A stretch of 64,000 nt of DNA from Cellulomonas chitinilytica (GTDB lineage Bacteria; Actinomycetota; Actinomycetes; Actinomycetales; Cellulomonadaceae). Positions within the stretch are counted from its first letter, which is position 1; each line of letters begins with the position of its first letter. The stretch spans positions 1-64,000 of the forward strand of contig NZ_BONK01000006.1 of the NCBI RefSeq assembly GCF_016862675.1. Reading direction: 5' to 3'. Position numbers and translations under genes: made by a program. The notes below the pieces were generated by a model. That model was given only the letters and a program-made list of their open reading frames with translations, ran no database searches and had not been told where the DNA came from. Of the stretch, positions 48,043 through 56,295 are shown piece by piece.

Positions 48043-48969
48043 GTGCTCCCCGATGACCTGCTCGTCGAGCTCCTTCCGCGTGAGCCTCCGCAGTACGCGG
48101 GTCGGCAGGTCGAGGCTTCGACCGCGGGCGAGTACCTGCTCGGCGCATGGACCCAGGTGATCCGGGGCGCGCTGGAGGAGCGGGCGCGATACGACGATCA
48201 GTTCGCGCGAGACGTGCGGCGAGCGGTGTTCGTCGGGATCGGCGTCTTCCGCGCGCCTTGGCGCTCCGACGGATTCAACGGCCCGTTCCGGGTGGTCCAC
48301 GGGTATCAGTTCGGCGTGGCGCTCCTGTCAGCGCATCGACCCGAGCCCCGAACGGAGATCGGCGCTTTCGGCGAACCGATCCGTCAGATGGAGACCGAGT
48401 TCCGGTGGCACGGTTCGCCGCCCGACGAGGGCCGCATCGCCGCGTACTTCGAGGACGGCGGAGACCTGTTCGGCGTCACCGCGCGGCACGTCGTAGACGG
48501 CCTGCCCGCAGGTCGTCGCGCGCCCGTGTCCTGCGAGCACGGCACGGGGACGACGATGGTGCGCGGCGGTGGCCCGTACGTCGACGCCGCGACCGTACGA
48601 CTGGGCTGCACAGTCAGGCCGCTGCGCGCCACGGGTGGCTCGCGCTCGGCGCGCGCAGGTGAGCAGGTCTGCCACCACTTCGACTCGGGGCTGTGCACCA
48701 CGAAGATCGTCGAGCTGCAGAGCACGACCCAGTTCCGGTCGGCCGTCATGCCGCAGCACTTCCTCACCGACGACCACGGACATCCAGCGGACAGCGGCGC
48801 GCTGGTCTCGTCTGCTGTCAACGGCGACATGTGCGGCATCTACCTGGGCGAGTGCACCGCGCGCGACCCGGACGGGTCGCTCGCGACGTACGGGTTCGGG
48901 CTCGACCTGCCGCAGGCACTCGACGTGCTCGGCATCACCTCACCCCTGGCTGGAGCGACCCATGCCTAA
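48043..48969 (+). CDS. Trypsin-like serine peptidase of a predicted conflict system
   Basis: A 308-residue cytoplasmic-looking protein without signal peptide. An unassigned N-terminal region (about 1-125) precedes a chymotrypsin-fold peptidase: GDLFGVTARHVVDG (His about 149), YVDAATVRLG (Asp about 181) and HPADSGALVSS (Ser about 251), a complete triad in the right order. GGAGG precedes the GTG by 5 nt. The next gene overlaps by 8 nt and encodes a Trypco1-like protein. Such trypsin/Trypco pairs have been predicted from comparative genomics to act in prokaryotic conflict or immune systems. The target is unknown. Confidence 0.75.
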   Translation: MLPDDLLVELLPREPPQYAGRQVEASTAGEYLLGAWTQVIRGALEERARYDDQFARDVRRAVFVGIGVFRAPWRSDGFNGPFRVVHGYQFGVALLSAHRPEPRTEIGAFGEPIRQMETEFRWHGSPPDEGRIAAYFEDGGDLFGVTARHVVDGLPAGRRAPVSCEHGTGTTMVRGGGPYVDAATVRLGCTVRPLRATGGSRSARAGEQVCHHFDSGLCTTKIVELQSTTQFRSAVMPQHFLTDDHGHPADSGALVSSAVNGDMCGIYLGECTARDPDGSLATYGFGLDLPQALDVLGITSPLAGATHA

Positions 48970-49288
48970 CTACCAGCTCGTCCTCGCGTCGTCCGCTGAG
49001 CTCTCGCTCGACGACACCGGTGGCCCCTATTTGGTCGACCAGCACAGTGGCACAGACAGGATCCTGCAGGCCGTCGACAGGCTCGGCGAGGTCTGGGAGG
49101 TCGCCGTCGAACGACTGTCGGGGCTCGCCACGACCACCCGGAGCGCGGTCGCCGGCTCGCCGTTCGAGCTGGACTCCATCGAGTTCAACCTGGGTATCGA
49201 GGCGGGTCTGACGGTGGGGCTCGTGACGAAGGGCGAGGCGTCGGTGTCGCTGCGCTTCACCCGCAGGCCGGAAGCGGGCGACGGGTAG
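48962..49288 (+). CDS. Trypco1-like (trypsin-co-occurring) protein
   Basis: A 108-residue protein. The C-terminal half (SPFELDSIEFNLGIEAGLTVGLVTKGEASVSLRFTR) has the pattern of the Trypco1/CU044_2847 family (acidic strand, FGxxxxxEAG, KxxxEAxxxVxL). The middle is a helix (ILQAVDRLGEVWEVAVERLSGL). These proteins typically sit beside trypsin-like peptidases, as here, with an 8-nt overlap. They are proposed to be substrates, adaptors or regulators of the peptidase; no experimental role is known to me. Confidence 0.75.
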   Translation: MPNYQLVLASSAELSLDDTGGPYLVDQHSGTDRILQAVDRLGEVWEVAVERLSGLATTTRSAVAGSPFELDSIEFNLGIEAGLTVGLVTKGEASVSLRFTRRPEAGDG

Positions 49289-49355
49289 CACGAGCTGCCT
49301 CAGCCGGCCTGCACCCGCGCGCCACCCTCCGCATGACGAGATCGGTCGCCCGTGC

Positions 49356-49625
49356 TCAGCGCAGTGGCAGCTCGATCGTCGCGACGGCTCCGCCGCCGTC
49401 CCGGTCGTCGAGCAGGAGCCGTCCGCCGTGCCGTTCGGCGACCTCCCGGACCAGTGCCAGGCCGAGACCGAAGCGTGGCCGCGTCGGCGGCGTGCGGTCG
49501 GCACCGTCGCCGTGGGACCGTCCGCAGCGCGAGAACCGCTCGGTGAGGCGTCGGCGGTCCTGCGGTGACTGCGGCAACCCGTCGCCTTCGTCGGATACGG
49601 AGATCCGGACGGTCCGCCCGGCGTG
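49356..49625 (-). pseudogene. Truncated histidine kinase (ATPase domain remnant)
   Basis: Only the C-terminal half of a sensor-kinase ATPase domain remains: GRTVRISVSDEGDGLP (G1/D-box), ERFSRCGRSHGDG (F-box), FGLGLALVREVAERHGGRLLLDD (G2 box) and VATIELPLR at the end. The N-box, dimerisation domain and sensor are missing. Upstream in frame is low-complexity Arg-rich translation, not protein-like. It marks a deletion or rearrangement junction. Confidence 0.7.
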
Positions 49626-49823
49626 GCCGGCAGCCCGACGGCGGCTGGGCGTCCTCACCCCGCTGGTGGCCCTGGCGGCGCTGGTGTGCGTCCCGCTGGG
49701 CCACGCAGGCGGGCGGGTGGCTCGAGGAGCACGTGCCGGAGAGCCCGCTCGTCGACGAGCGAGACCGGGACGTCTCCGACCTGCGCCGACGCGTCCGGAC
49801 CGGCGCGAGCGCTCGATCGCAGC

Positions 49824-49842
49824 TGAGGGTTGCCTCACCTAA
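49824..49842. promoter_or_regulatory. DtxR/IdeR-like iron box
   Basis: TGAGGGTTGCCTCACCTAA matches the palindromic iron-box consensus TTAGGTTAGGCTAACCTAA at about 14 of 19 positions. It lies about 108 bp upstream of the DUF1540 gene and at the edge of the degenerate 49.3-49.9-kb segment. It may control the DUF1540 gene or be a relic of a lost iron-regulated gene. Confidence 0.45.
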
Positions 49843-49950
49843 AAACGTGGGTTGACCTGCGGAATCGTCGTCCGTGGCAGTAGCAGGACGAGCCCGCCGG
49901 GTCTACGGTCGATGGAAAGCCGGTCCACCCCTCAGCCCCCGGAGGTCGTC

Positions 49951-50253
49951 GTGACAGAGCTCATGGAACTGCCCACCGTGTCCGAGTGCTCGGTCGAAGG
50001 CTGTTCGTACAACGACCACTCGCACTGCCACGCGGCGGCCGTGACGATCGGCGGCGTCGCCGGTGGGGACGCGCAGTGCGCCACGTTCATCCCGCTCGGC
50101 GTGAAGGGCGGCCTCGACAAGGTCATCACCCACGTCGGCGCGTGCCAGCGGCAGGACTGCACGCACAACTCGCACCTCGAGTGCACCGCGGCGTCGGTCC
50201 GGGTGGGCGCGGGCCACGACATCGCCGACTGCCTGACGTTCGCGCCGGCCTGA
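49951..50253 (+). CDS. DUF1540 Cys-rich protein
   Basis: A 100-residue protein with two DUF1540 motifs: SECSVEGCSYNDHSHCHAAAVTI...CATF and GACQRQDCTHNSHLECTAASVRV...CLTF. Each has four Cys plus His and probably binds metal. The GTG start has GGAGG 5 nt upstream. An iron-box-like site lies about 108 bp upstream, so metal-responsive expression is possible. Function of the family is unknown. Confidence 0.85.
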   Translation: MTELMELPTVSECSVEGCSYNDHSHCHAAAVTIGGVAGGDAQCATFIPLGVKGGLDKVITHVGACQRQDCTHNSHLECTAASVRVGAGHDIADCLTFAPA

Positions 50254-50266
50254 CCCCGGCCGCACG

Positions 50267-50310
50267 CGCCGACGGGCCCCGATCGCCGCAGCGGTCGGGG
50301 CCCGTCGGCG
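50267..50310. terminator. Bidirectional terminator hairpin
   Basis: 15-bp perfect arms (50267-50281, 50296-50310) between the convergent DUF1540 and phosphotransferase genes. Confidence 0.8.
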
Positions 50311-50344
50311 TCCGGGGGATGTCCGAGGCCCCGGGGGAAGGTCG

Positions 50345-51193
50345 TCAGGCCGGGTGGCGGGCGATGTCGATGAGCTGTTCGACGAGCACGGCGGCCTCGG
50401 GCACGAGGTCGCGCTCGCCGGGGACGAGCGACGGGTCGAGGGCCCGCAGGGCCGCCGCGTCGGCGATGGCACCGGTCGGGTCGACGTCGGTCGCGCCGAG
50501 GAAGGCCGCCAGCAGGACCCGCGCGGCCTGCGAGTAGACACCGCCGGCGTCGACGACGACCTCGGCCAGGATGAGCGCGGTCAGCGCGACGTCGAGCTCG
50601 GCGGTCCCGGTGCGGGCGTTCGACCAGTCGACGACGGTCGGTCCGTGGGACTCGGAGAGGATGACGTTCCCGGGGTGCAGGTCGAGGTGCACGACGGTCG
50701 GCCCGCCGGGCACGCGCGGCCACGGTACGTCCGTCTGGGCGGCGTGCAGCTCCGGCGCCGGCACGGCGTGCAGGCGGGTGTGCAGGTCCGCGAGGATCGC
50801 CGCACCGTCGGGGAGGGAGACCTCTCCGGCGGCGAGCGCCTGGAGCAGCGTGGGGCCGTGCAGCCGTTCGAGGACGATGTCGGCGCCGTCGACGCCGAGC
50901 ACCGCCGGTGCGGGGAAGCCGTGCGCGACGACGTGCCGCAGGATCTCGGCCTCGGGGGCGGCGTCCCGCCCGGACCGGTAGCGGCGCAGGACGGTCGCGT
51001 CGTCGAGGGCGAAGACGTCGGCCGCGGTGCCCGACGCGAGCAGCGGACCGGGCTGCTCGTCGGTGGCGTGGTGGTGCTGAGGGGAGTGCTCCGGCTGCGT
51101 CGGGACGTCCGGGGCACCGCCGGTGGCGGGCGGGCCGCCGACGGGCGAGGGGCGTCCCGCGGGGTCGCTGGGAGCCAGTTCGGCGGGGTTCAT
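50345..51193 (-). CDS. Aminoglycoside-phosphotransferase-fold (APH) family kinase
   Basis: A 282-residue kinase-fold protein. Brenner-type catalytic loop VVHLDLHPGNVIL and the metal-binding VVDWSNARTGTAELDVALTAL are clear. N-terminal strands include ADVFALDDATVLRRYRSGRDAAPEAEILRHV and VLGVDGADIVLERLHGPTLLQALAAGEV. The first about 65 residues are proline-rich and variable. The family phosphorylates diverse small molecules; drug resistance cannot be inferred. Confidence 0.87.
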   Translation of the reverse strand: MNPAELAPSDPAGRPSPVGGPPATGGAPDVPTQPEHSPQHHHATDEQPGPLLASGTAADVFALDDATVLRRYRSGRDAAPEAEILRHVVAHGFPAPAVLGVDGADIVLERLHGPTLLQALAAGEVSLPDGAAILADLHTRLHAVPAPELHAAQTDVPWPRVPGGPTVVHLDLHPGNVILSESHGPTVVDWSNARTGTAELDVALTALILAEVVVDAGGVYSQAARVLLAAFLGATDVDPTGAIADAAALRALDPSLVPGERDLVPEAAVLVEQLIDIARHPA

Positions 51194-51307
51194 AGGACGA
51201 CGGTAGACGCTTTGCCCCGATGTGTCCCCCGTCGGGGGTGGATCGCTTCCTGACCTGGGGAAGGAGTGTCCATGAACTGACACACACGGACGTTTGACCT
51301 GATCGTG

Positions 51308-51336
51308 GGCCGCCCCGGCGTGCCTCCGGGGCGGCC
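51308..51336 (-). terminator. Hairpin terminator of the degenerate GGDEF gene
   Basis: 11-bp perfect arms (GGCCGCCCCGG/CCGGGGCGGCC) with a 7-nt loop, immediately after the stop at 51338. Confidence 0.75.
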
Positions 51337-51337
51337 G

Positions 51338-52093
51338 TCAGGGCCGCGCGATGCGCGCGAGCGTCTCCACGGCCTGCTCGTGCGTCGACGGCAGCAGCTC
51401 CACCCACACCCGGACCGGCCGCCGCGTCGCGTGCCCGACGTCGAGCGTCGCCACTCTCCGGCCGATCTCCGCGTGCAGGTCGTCGAGGTGCGTGCCGAGG
51501 TCGTCCTGCGGGCGCGACAGCACCGCGAACACACCGCCGCCGAGCGTCGCCATGGGGTGCCCGTGACCGAACGTGCTGGTCATCGCGGCGCCCACTGCCG
51601 CCGACCGGGCGGCCCGGGCAAACGGGTCGACGTAGCCGTTCGCGACGTCGACGAGCACCAGGTGGTGGTCGAAGTCCGCGTCCCGGGCGTCGTGGTACGC
51701 CTCCGCGAGCCGGACGGCGAGGTACTGCTGCGTCGGCAGGCCCGACTCCGGGTCGAGGCTCGTGCCGAACGCGACGGCGCCCGCCTGGGCGTCGGCCCAC
51801 CCCTCGCACAGGGCACGCAGGACCGCGCGCGGCGGTTCGGGCTGGCCGGTCGTGCGGTACAGGCAGGCGAGGTCGTCGATCGTCTCGCCGACGCCCACGC
51901 CGTCGTAGCCGCGCGCACGGCCGAGCTGCTCGGCGGGCGCGGCGGCGTCCTGACCGGTCAGCAGGGCGAGCGCGAGCGCGTCGACGGCGGGGTGGTACCA
52001 GTCGGCAGGGCGCAGCCAGACGGACGCGACGCTCTCGTCGCGCCAGCGGTCACGGAGCGCCGCCGGCACGGCGGAGTCGAGGCCGATGTTCAT
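51338..52093 (-). CDS. Degenerate GGDEF-like protein
   Basis: A 251-residue protein. The second half follows the diguanylate-cyclase layout: an opening LDPESGLPTQQYLAVRLAEAYHDARDADFDHHLVLVDVANGYVDPF (normally D-x-LTGLxNR) and later HPMATLGGGVFAVLSRPQDDL, where GGGVF replaces GGDEF. The Asp/Glu catalytic residues are lost, so it is unlikely to make c-di-GMP; a regulatory or nucleotide-sensing role is possible. It has no membrane segment. It is divergent from the sigma-factor fusion gene. Confidence 0.65.
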   Translation of the reverse strand: MNIGLDSAVPAALRDRWRDESVASVWLRPADWYHPAVDALALALLTGQDAAAPAEQLGRARGYDGVGVGETIDDLACLYRTTGQPEPPRAVLRALCEGWADAQAGAVAFGTSLDPESGLPTQQYLAVRLAEAYHDARDADFDHHLVLVDVANGYVDPFARAARSAAVGAAMTSTFGHGHPMATLGGGVFAVLSRPQDDLGTHLDDLHAEIGRRVATLDVGHATRRPVRVWVELLPSTHEQAVETLARIARP

Positions 52094-52131
52094 CGTCACG
52101 CCGGATGAGAGGCGCCGGCGGCGGGGGTGTG

Positions 52132-52159
52132 ACGCGGGTAAACGGTTTTTCACCCGCGT
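52132..52159. promoter_or_regulatory. Inverted repeat in divergent promoter region
   Basis: Perfect 8-bp arms ACGCGGGT/ACCCGCGT with a 12-bp spacer, 39 bp upstream of the degenerate GGDEF gene and about 135 bp upstream of the sigma-fusion gene. It is a candidate operator. Confidence 0.4.
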
Positions 52160-52295
52160 TCACCCGATCGGTTGCAGCGCCGACCGCTTCGTTGCGAAAG
52201 TTGTCGGTTAGTGTGCACGGGGCGTTTCATGCTGATTCACCCGAACAGTGACGGATCATTCTGGACGGGTCGACGGGACGCTGACGGGAGCGGGT

Positions 52296-55200
52296 GTGAG
52301 TTCCAGCGCAGACCTCGAGAGCGGCGTCGTCGCAGACGCCGACCTCCTCGCGGCCGTGCGGGCGGGGGACTCGTCGTCGTTCAGCGCCCTCTACGAGCGG
52401 CACGCGGGCGCGGCGTTCGTCGTGGCCCGCCAGTACACGGACTCGAAGGCGGACGCCGACGACGTCGTGGCGGACTCCTTCACGGCGGTGCTCGGCGCTC
52501 TGCAGCGGGGCAACGGTCCGGACGCCGCGTTCCGGGCGTACCTGTTCACCGTCGTCCGGCGCGTCGCCGCCGTCCGCCGCACCTCCGCCCGCCGCGTCGA
52601 GCCGACGGACGACGTCGCGACGCTCGAGGCCGGTACCGCGCTCGCCGGCACCGCCGAGGAGCCCACCCTCGAGGGGTTCGAGCGGGGCGTCGTCGCCCGC
52701 GCGTTCCACTCCCTGCCCGAACGCTGGCAGGCCGTCCTGTGGCACACCGAGGTCGAGGGCCTGAGCCCGGCCGAGATCGCCCCCCTGCTGGGGCTCACGG
52801 CGAACGGCGTCGCGGCCCTGGCCTACCGGGCCCGCGAGGGACTGCGGCAGGGCTACCTGCAGCAGCACCTGCAGGACCCGATGGACGAGGGCTGCCGGGC
52901 GGTCGCCGGCAAGCTCGGTGCCTACGTGCGCGGCGGGCTCGGCACGCGCGAGACGACGCAGGTCGAGAAGCACCTCGAGGGCTGCGGCGAGTGCCGCGCG
53001 CTCGTGCTGGAGCTCAGCGACGTCAACCACGGCCTGCGGGCGGTCATCGCCCCGCTCGTGCTGGGCCTCGTCGGGGTCGGCGCGCTCGCGACCGCGCTCC
53101 CCGTGGGCGGCGGGCTCGCCGCGGGCGCGGCGGCGCTCAGCGCGGGCCACACGGCCGGGACGTCGGCGGGCGCCGCGGGTGGGGCCGCCGGTGGCACCGC
53201 GGCGGCAGCGACGGCCGGCGGTTCGGGCGGGACCGCGGGCGGTGCTGCAGGTGCCGGGGCGGTCGCGACCGGCGCGACGGCCGCCGTCGGGGCGGGCGGT
53301 GCCGCGGCAGGTGCGGGCACGGCCGCGGCGGGCGGCATCGCCGCGTTCTTCGGGTCAATCCCGCTCGGTGCCGCCGCGATCGCCGCCGGGGCCATCGCGG
53401 TGGCGGCCGCCGCGACTGCGGGCATCCTCGCGCTCACGAACGGCGACACCCCGGTGGCCGACCCCGCACCGTCGTCGAGCGTGACGCCGAGCGTCACTCC
53501 GACACCCACCCCGACCCCGACGCCGACGCCGGGCCCCACGACGACCACGCCGGCCCCGACGGACCTGCCCACGCTCCCGCCCGACGACCAGACCACGACC
53601 GGGACGCCACGGAACGCGACCGGCGGGCTGACGGCGTCGGACGACGAGGACACCACCGACACGGCGACCCCGCTCGCCGCGCCGACGACGGATCCGCCCG
53701 TGGAGCCCCCGGTCGAGCCCGGCCCGGCCCAGGTCGCGGTCGACCTGCCGGACGGCGGGCTCGTCCTCGCCGCGGGCGTCGCCGGGCAGGAGCTCGCGAT
53801 CGGCGTGCGCAACACCGGCGGCTCGACCGTCACGAACCTCCTCGCCGAGGTCACGCTGCCCCCGGGCGTCACCGTCGACGCGGCCATGCCGGTCGCGGTC
53901 CAGGCGACCGGTCGGTTCGCGCCGATCTCGACGGCCGGCTGGGTCTGCACCGACGGCTCGGCGACCGGCGTCGCGCAGTGCACCCTGCCGTCGCTGGCGC
54001 CGATGACCGCCGCACAGCTGGTGCTGTCGGTGTCCATCGACGAGGCGTTCGACGCGGTCGACGGCCAGCTCGGGCTGCGGGTCACGGGTGGCGGCCTCGA
54101 CTACACGGCGCCCCCGATCCCGCTGCGGATCAGCCCGTCTGCGCCCCGGCTCGCCCTCGCGGCCGAGCCGTCCGCGCTGACGCTCGTGTCCGGGCGCGAG
54201 CGGGTGCTCGACCTGGCGCTGGCGAACGCGGGCGGGTCGCCCGTCGGCGCCACCCCGGCGAGCGCGACGATCGACGTGCCCGTGGGGGTCGGCTGGAAGG
54301 TCGCGGCCGGGTCGGCACCGTGGACGTGCGCCGAGGCGGAGCCAGCGCCCAGCCTGCCGCGCGCGGCGGCGGCCGCGGTCGTCAGCGCCTCCACGACCGT
54401 GCGGTGCGAGCTGTCGACGCTGGCCGCCCGGGCACCGGCCCCGCTCGCCCTCGCGCTCGCTGCCGACGTCCCGGGGGCCGTCGCGGGGCGCCAGCTCTCG
54501 GTCGCGCTCGCCCCGTCGGGCTCGCGCCCGCCCCAGACGTTCGCGGTGCCGTTCGACGTGGTCCGGCCCGCGCACCTGACGATCTCGGGGGACGCCGGCG
54601 GGGCCGTCGCGCTCGGCAGCACCACGTCGGTCGGGCTGGCCGTCGTCAACGACGGCGACCTCGACACGTCGGGCGTGCACGTCACGCTCGGGCGGCCCGA
54701 GACGGTCGCGTGGGACCCGGCGTCCGTCGGCGGCGGCTGGACGTGCACGGGGACGCGCACGCAGGCGTCGGCGGACTGCGTCTCGGGTCCGCTCGCGACC
54801 GGGCAGGAGCGTGCGCTCGTCGTCCCGCTCGAGGCCGTCCCGGGCGCCGTCGGTGACCTCGGCGCACTCTCTGCCGCGGTCGGCGGCGACGACGCCGACG
54901 TGTCCGGCCCGCACGCGGTGCACCTCACGGGCACGCGACCCGTGCTGCACCTCGCCGCCGACGACCCCGAGGTCCACGTCGTCGACGACTCACCGGGCAC
55001 CGTGTCGTTCACCGTGTTCGTCGACGACGGCGCCGGTGCCGCCGACGCGGCGGACCTCGTCGCGACCGTCACGCTGCCGCCGCAGCTCACCGCGACACCG
55101 CCCACCGGGAGCCCGTCGACCTCGCAGTGCACGGTCCTCGCGGCCCGCACGATCCGCTGCGACTTCGGCGACGTCGAGGCGGGCGGCTCGGTCCAGGCCC

Positions 55201-56261
55201 TCGTGGACGTGCAGGCCGCGGGCAGTGCGCGGGGCTCCGTCACGGTCGACGCGCAGGCGGCGGGGAGCGAGGTCGTCACGGGACGCTCCGAGGTCGTCAC
55301 GTCGTCCGGCGGTCTGAGCCCGCGCGTGCGGTTCGACGGCGGCTGGAGCGTCACGGAGGTCGGTGCGCCGCTGCTCTCGTGCCGCGCCACCGACCCGCTG
55401 TGCCGGTCCGCGCTCGAGAAGGGCGACCGGGACAACAACGGGCTCGAGATGGTGCCGCTCGACGAGGCACGCGCCCCGGGCGCGGTCCCGCCGTACCCCG
55501 GCGCCGCCGTGTCGTCGACCGCGCAGCTCGCCGTCCCCGCCGGCCGCGAGATCGCGTTCGCCGGCCTGTACTGGTCGGCGAACATCGGCCCCTACGACAC
55601 GTGGAGCAGCCCGCGGGAGTCCGCCCGGCTCCGCGGCCCGGGCGGCTCCTACGTCGACGTCCACGGCTCGCTCGTCGCGACGCCGTACGACAACGCCGGC
55701 CGGCAGTACTACCAGTCGTTCGCCGACGTCACGCCGCAGGTCGCCGCCGGTGGCTCGGGTGCGTGGTCGGTCGCGGACGTCGCCGTCAGCGCGACCCGCA
55801 AGGACGGCGACCGCACCTACTACGCCGGCTGGGCGCTCGTCGTGGTCTACGCCGACCCCGGGTCCGACGCGTCCGTCACCGTGTACGACGGCGGCTCGTG
55901 GATCGGGACGTCGCTCGCGCCGCCGGCCTTCCAGTTCGCGGCCGAGGCGGGCACGTCGGCGCGGGTCGGTGTCGTGGCGTGGGAGGGCGACCGGACCAGC
56001 AGCGGCGACCGGCTGGAGCTCGACGGCACCCCGCTGGTCCCGCAGCGGTGGAGCGGCACCGGTCCGACGGGCGGTGGCTCGGGCGACAACGCGTTCGACT
56101 CCACGGCGACCGGGTGGCGTGCCACGAACGCGCTCGGCACCGACGCCAAGGGGTTCGCCCCGACGGTCCTGAAGCAGGACGTCGGCACGCTGCAGGCCCG
56201 GACGACCGGCGACCAGTACCTCGTCGGCGCCATCACGCTCCGGACGAGCCCGCAGCGCTGA
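52296..56261 (+). CDS. ECF sigma factor fused to anti-sigma zinc finger, membrane region and surface domains
   Basis: A 1321-residue chimera. Region 2 of an ECF sigma factor (about 20-75; ALYERHAGAAFVVARQYTDSKADADDVVADSF) and region 4 (about 130-185; LPERWQAVLWHTEVEGLSPAEIAPLLGLTANGV) are followed by an anti-sigma zinc finger (VEKHLEGCGECRALV, about 225). Then come two hydrophobic Ala/Gly-rich stretches (about 250-280 and 345-380) and a Thr-Pro linker (about 400-425). About 600 residues of beta-sandwich repeats follow (DUF11-like: VAVDLPDGGLVLAAGVAGQELAIGVRNTGGSTVTNLLAEVTLPPGV), then a distinct C-terminal domain (about 1009-1321). The sensor and sigma factor are thus one chain. I chose GTG 52296 for its GGGAG site; GTG 52248 is an alternative. 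Topology depends on whether one or both hydrophobic stretches span the membrane. Confidence 0.85.
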   Translation: MSSSADLESGVVADADLLAAVRAGDSSSFSALYERHAGAAFVVARQYTDSKADADDVVADSFTAVLGALQRGNGPDAAFRAYLFTVVRRVAAVRRTSARRVEPTDDVATLEAGTALAGTAEEPTLEGFERGVVARAFHSLPERWQAVLWHTEVEGLSPAEIAPLLGLTANGVAALAYRAREGLRQGYLQQHLQDPMDEGCRAVAGKLGAYVRGGLGTRETTQVEKHLEGCGECRALVLELSDVNHGLRAVIAPLVLGLVGVGALATALPVGGGLAAGAAALSAGHTAGTSAGAAGGAAGGTAAAATAGGSGGTAGGAAGAGAVATGATAAVGAGGAAAGAGTAAAGGIAAFFGSIPLGAAAIAAGAIAVAAAATAGILALTNGDTPVADPAPSSSVTPSVTPTPTPTPTPTPGPTTTTPAPTDLPTLPPDDQTTTGTPRNATGGLTASDDEDTTDTATPLAAPTTDPPVEPPVEPGPAQVAVDLPDGGLVLAAGVAGQELAIGVRNTGGSTVTNLLAEVTLPPGVTVDAAMPVAVQATGRFAPISTAGWVCTDGSATGVAQCTLPSLAPMTAAQLVLSVSIDEAFDAVDGQLGLRVTGGGLDYTAPPIPLRISPSAPRLALAAEPSALTLVSGRERVLDLALANAGGSPVGATPASATIDVPVGVGWKVAAGSAPWTCAEAEPAPSLPRAAAAAVVSASTTVRCELSTLAARAPAPLALALAADVPGAVAGRQLSVALAPSGSRPPQTFAVPFDVVRPAHLTISGDAGGAVALGSTTSVGLAVVNDGDLDTSGVHVTLGRPETVAWDPASVGGGWTCTGTRTQASADCVSGPLATGQERALVVPLEAVPGAVGDLGALSAAVGGDDADVSGPHAVHLTGTRPVLHLAADDPEVHVVDDSPGTVSFTVFVDDGAGAADAADLVATVTLPPQLTATPPTGSPSTSQCTVLAARTIRCDFGDVEAGGSVQALVDVQAAGSARGSVTVDAQAAGSEVVTGRSEVVTSSGGLSPRVRFDGGWSVTEVGAPLLSCRATDPLCRSALEKGDRDNNGLEMVPLDEARAPGAVPPYPGAAVSSTAQLAVPAGREIAFAGLYWSANIGPYDTWSSPRESARLRGPGGSYVDVHGSLVATPYDNAGRQYYQSFADVTPQVAAGGSGAWSVADVAVSATRKDGDRTYYAGWALVVVYADPGSDASVTVYDGGSWIGTSLAPPAFQFAAEAGTSARVGVVAWEGDRTSSGDRLELDGTPLVPQRWSGTGPTGGGSGDNAFDSTATGWRATNALGTDAKGFAPTVLKQDVGTLQARTTGDQYLVGAITLRTSPQR

Positions 56262-56295
56262 CGCGTCCCGCCCGCTGCCGCGGGGGAGACGGCGC

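Noticed and set aside
53120..53420. Long GGC/GCC-rich low-complexity tract.
   Set aside because: In-frame Ala/Gly-rich hydrophobic region of the sigma fusion; no sign of a separate element.
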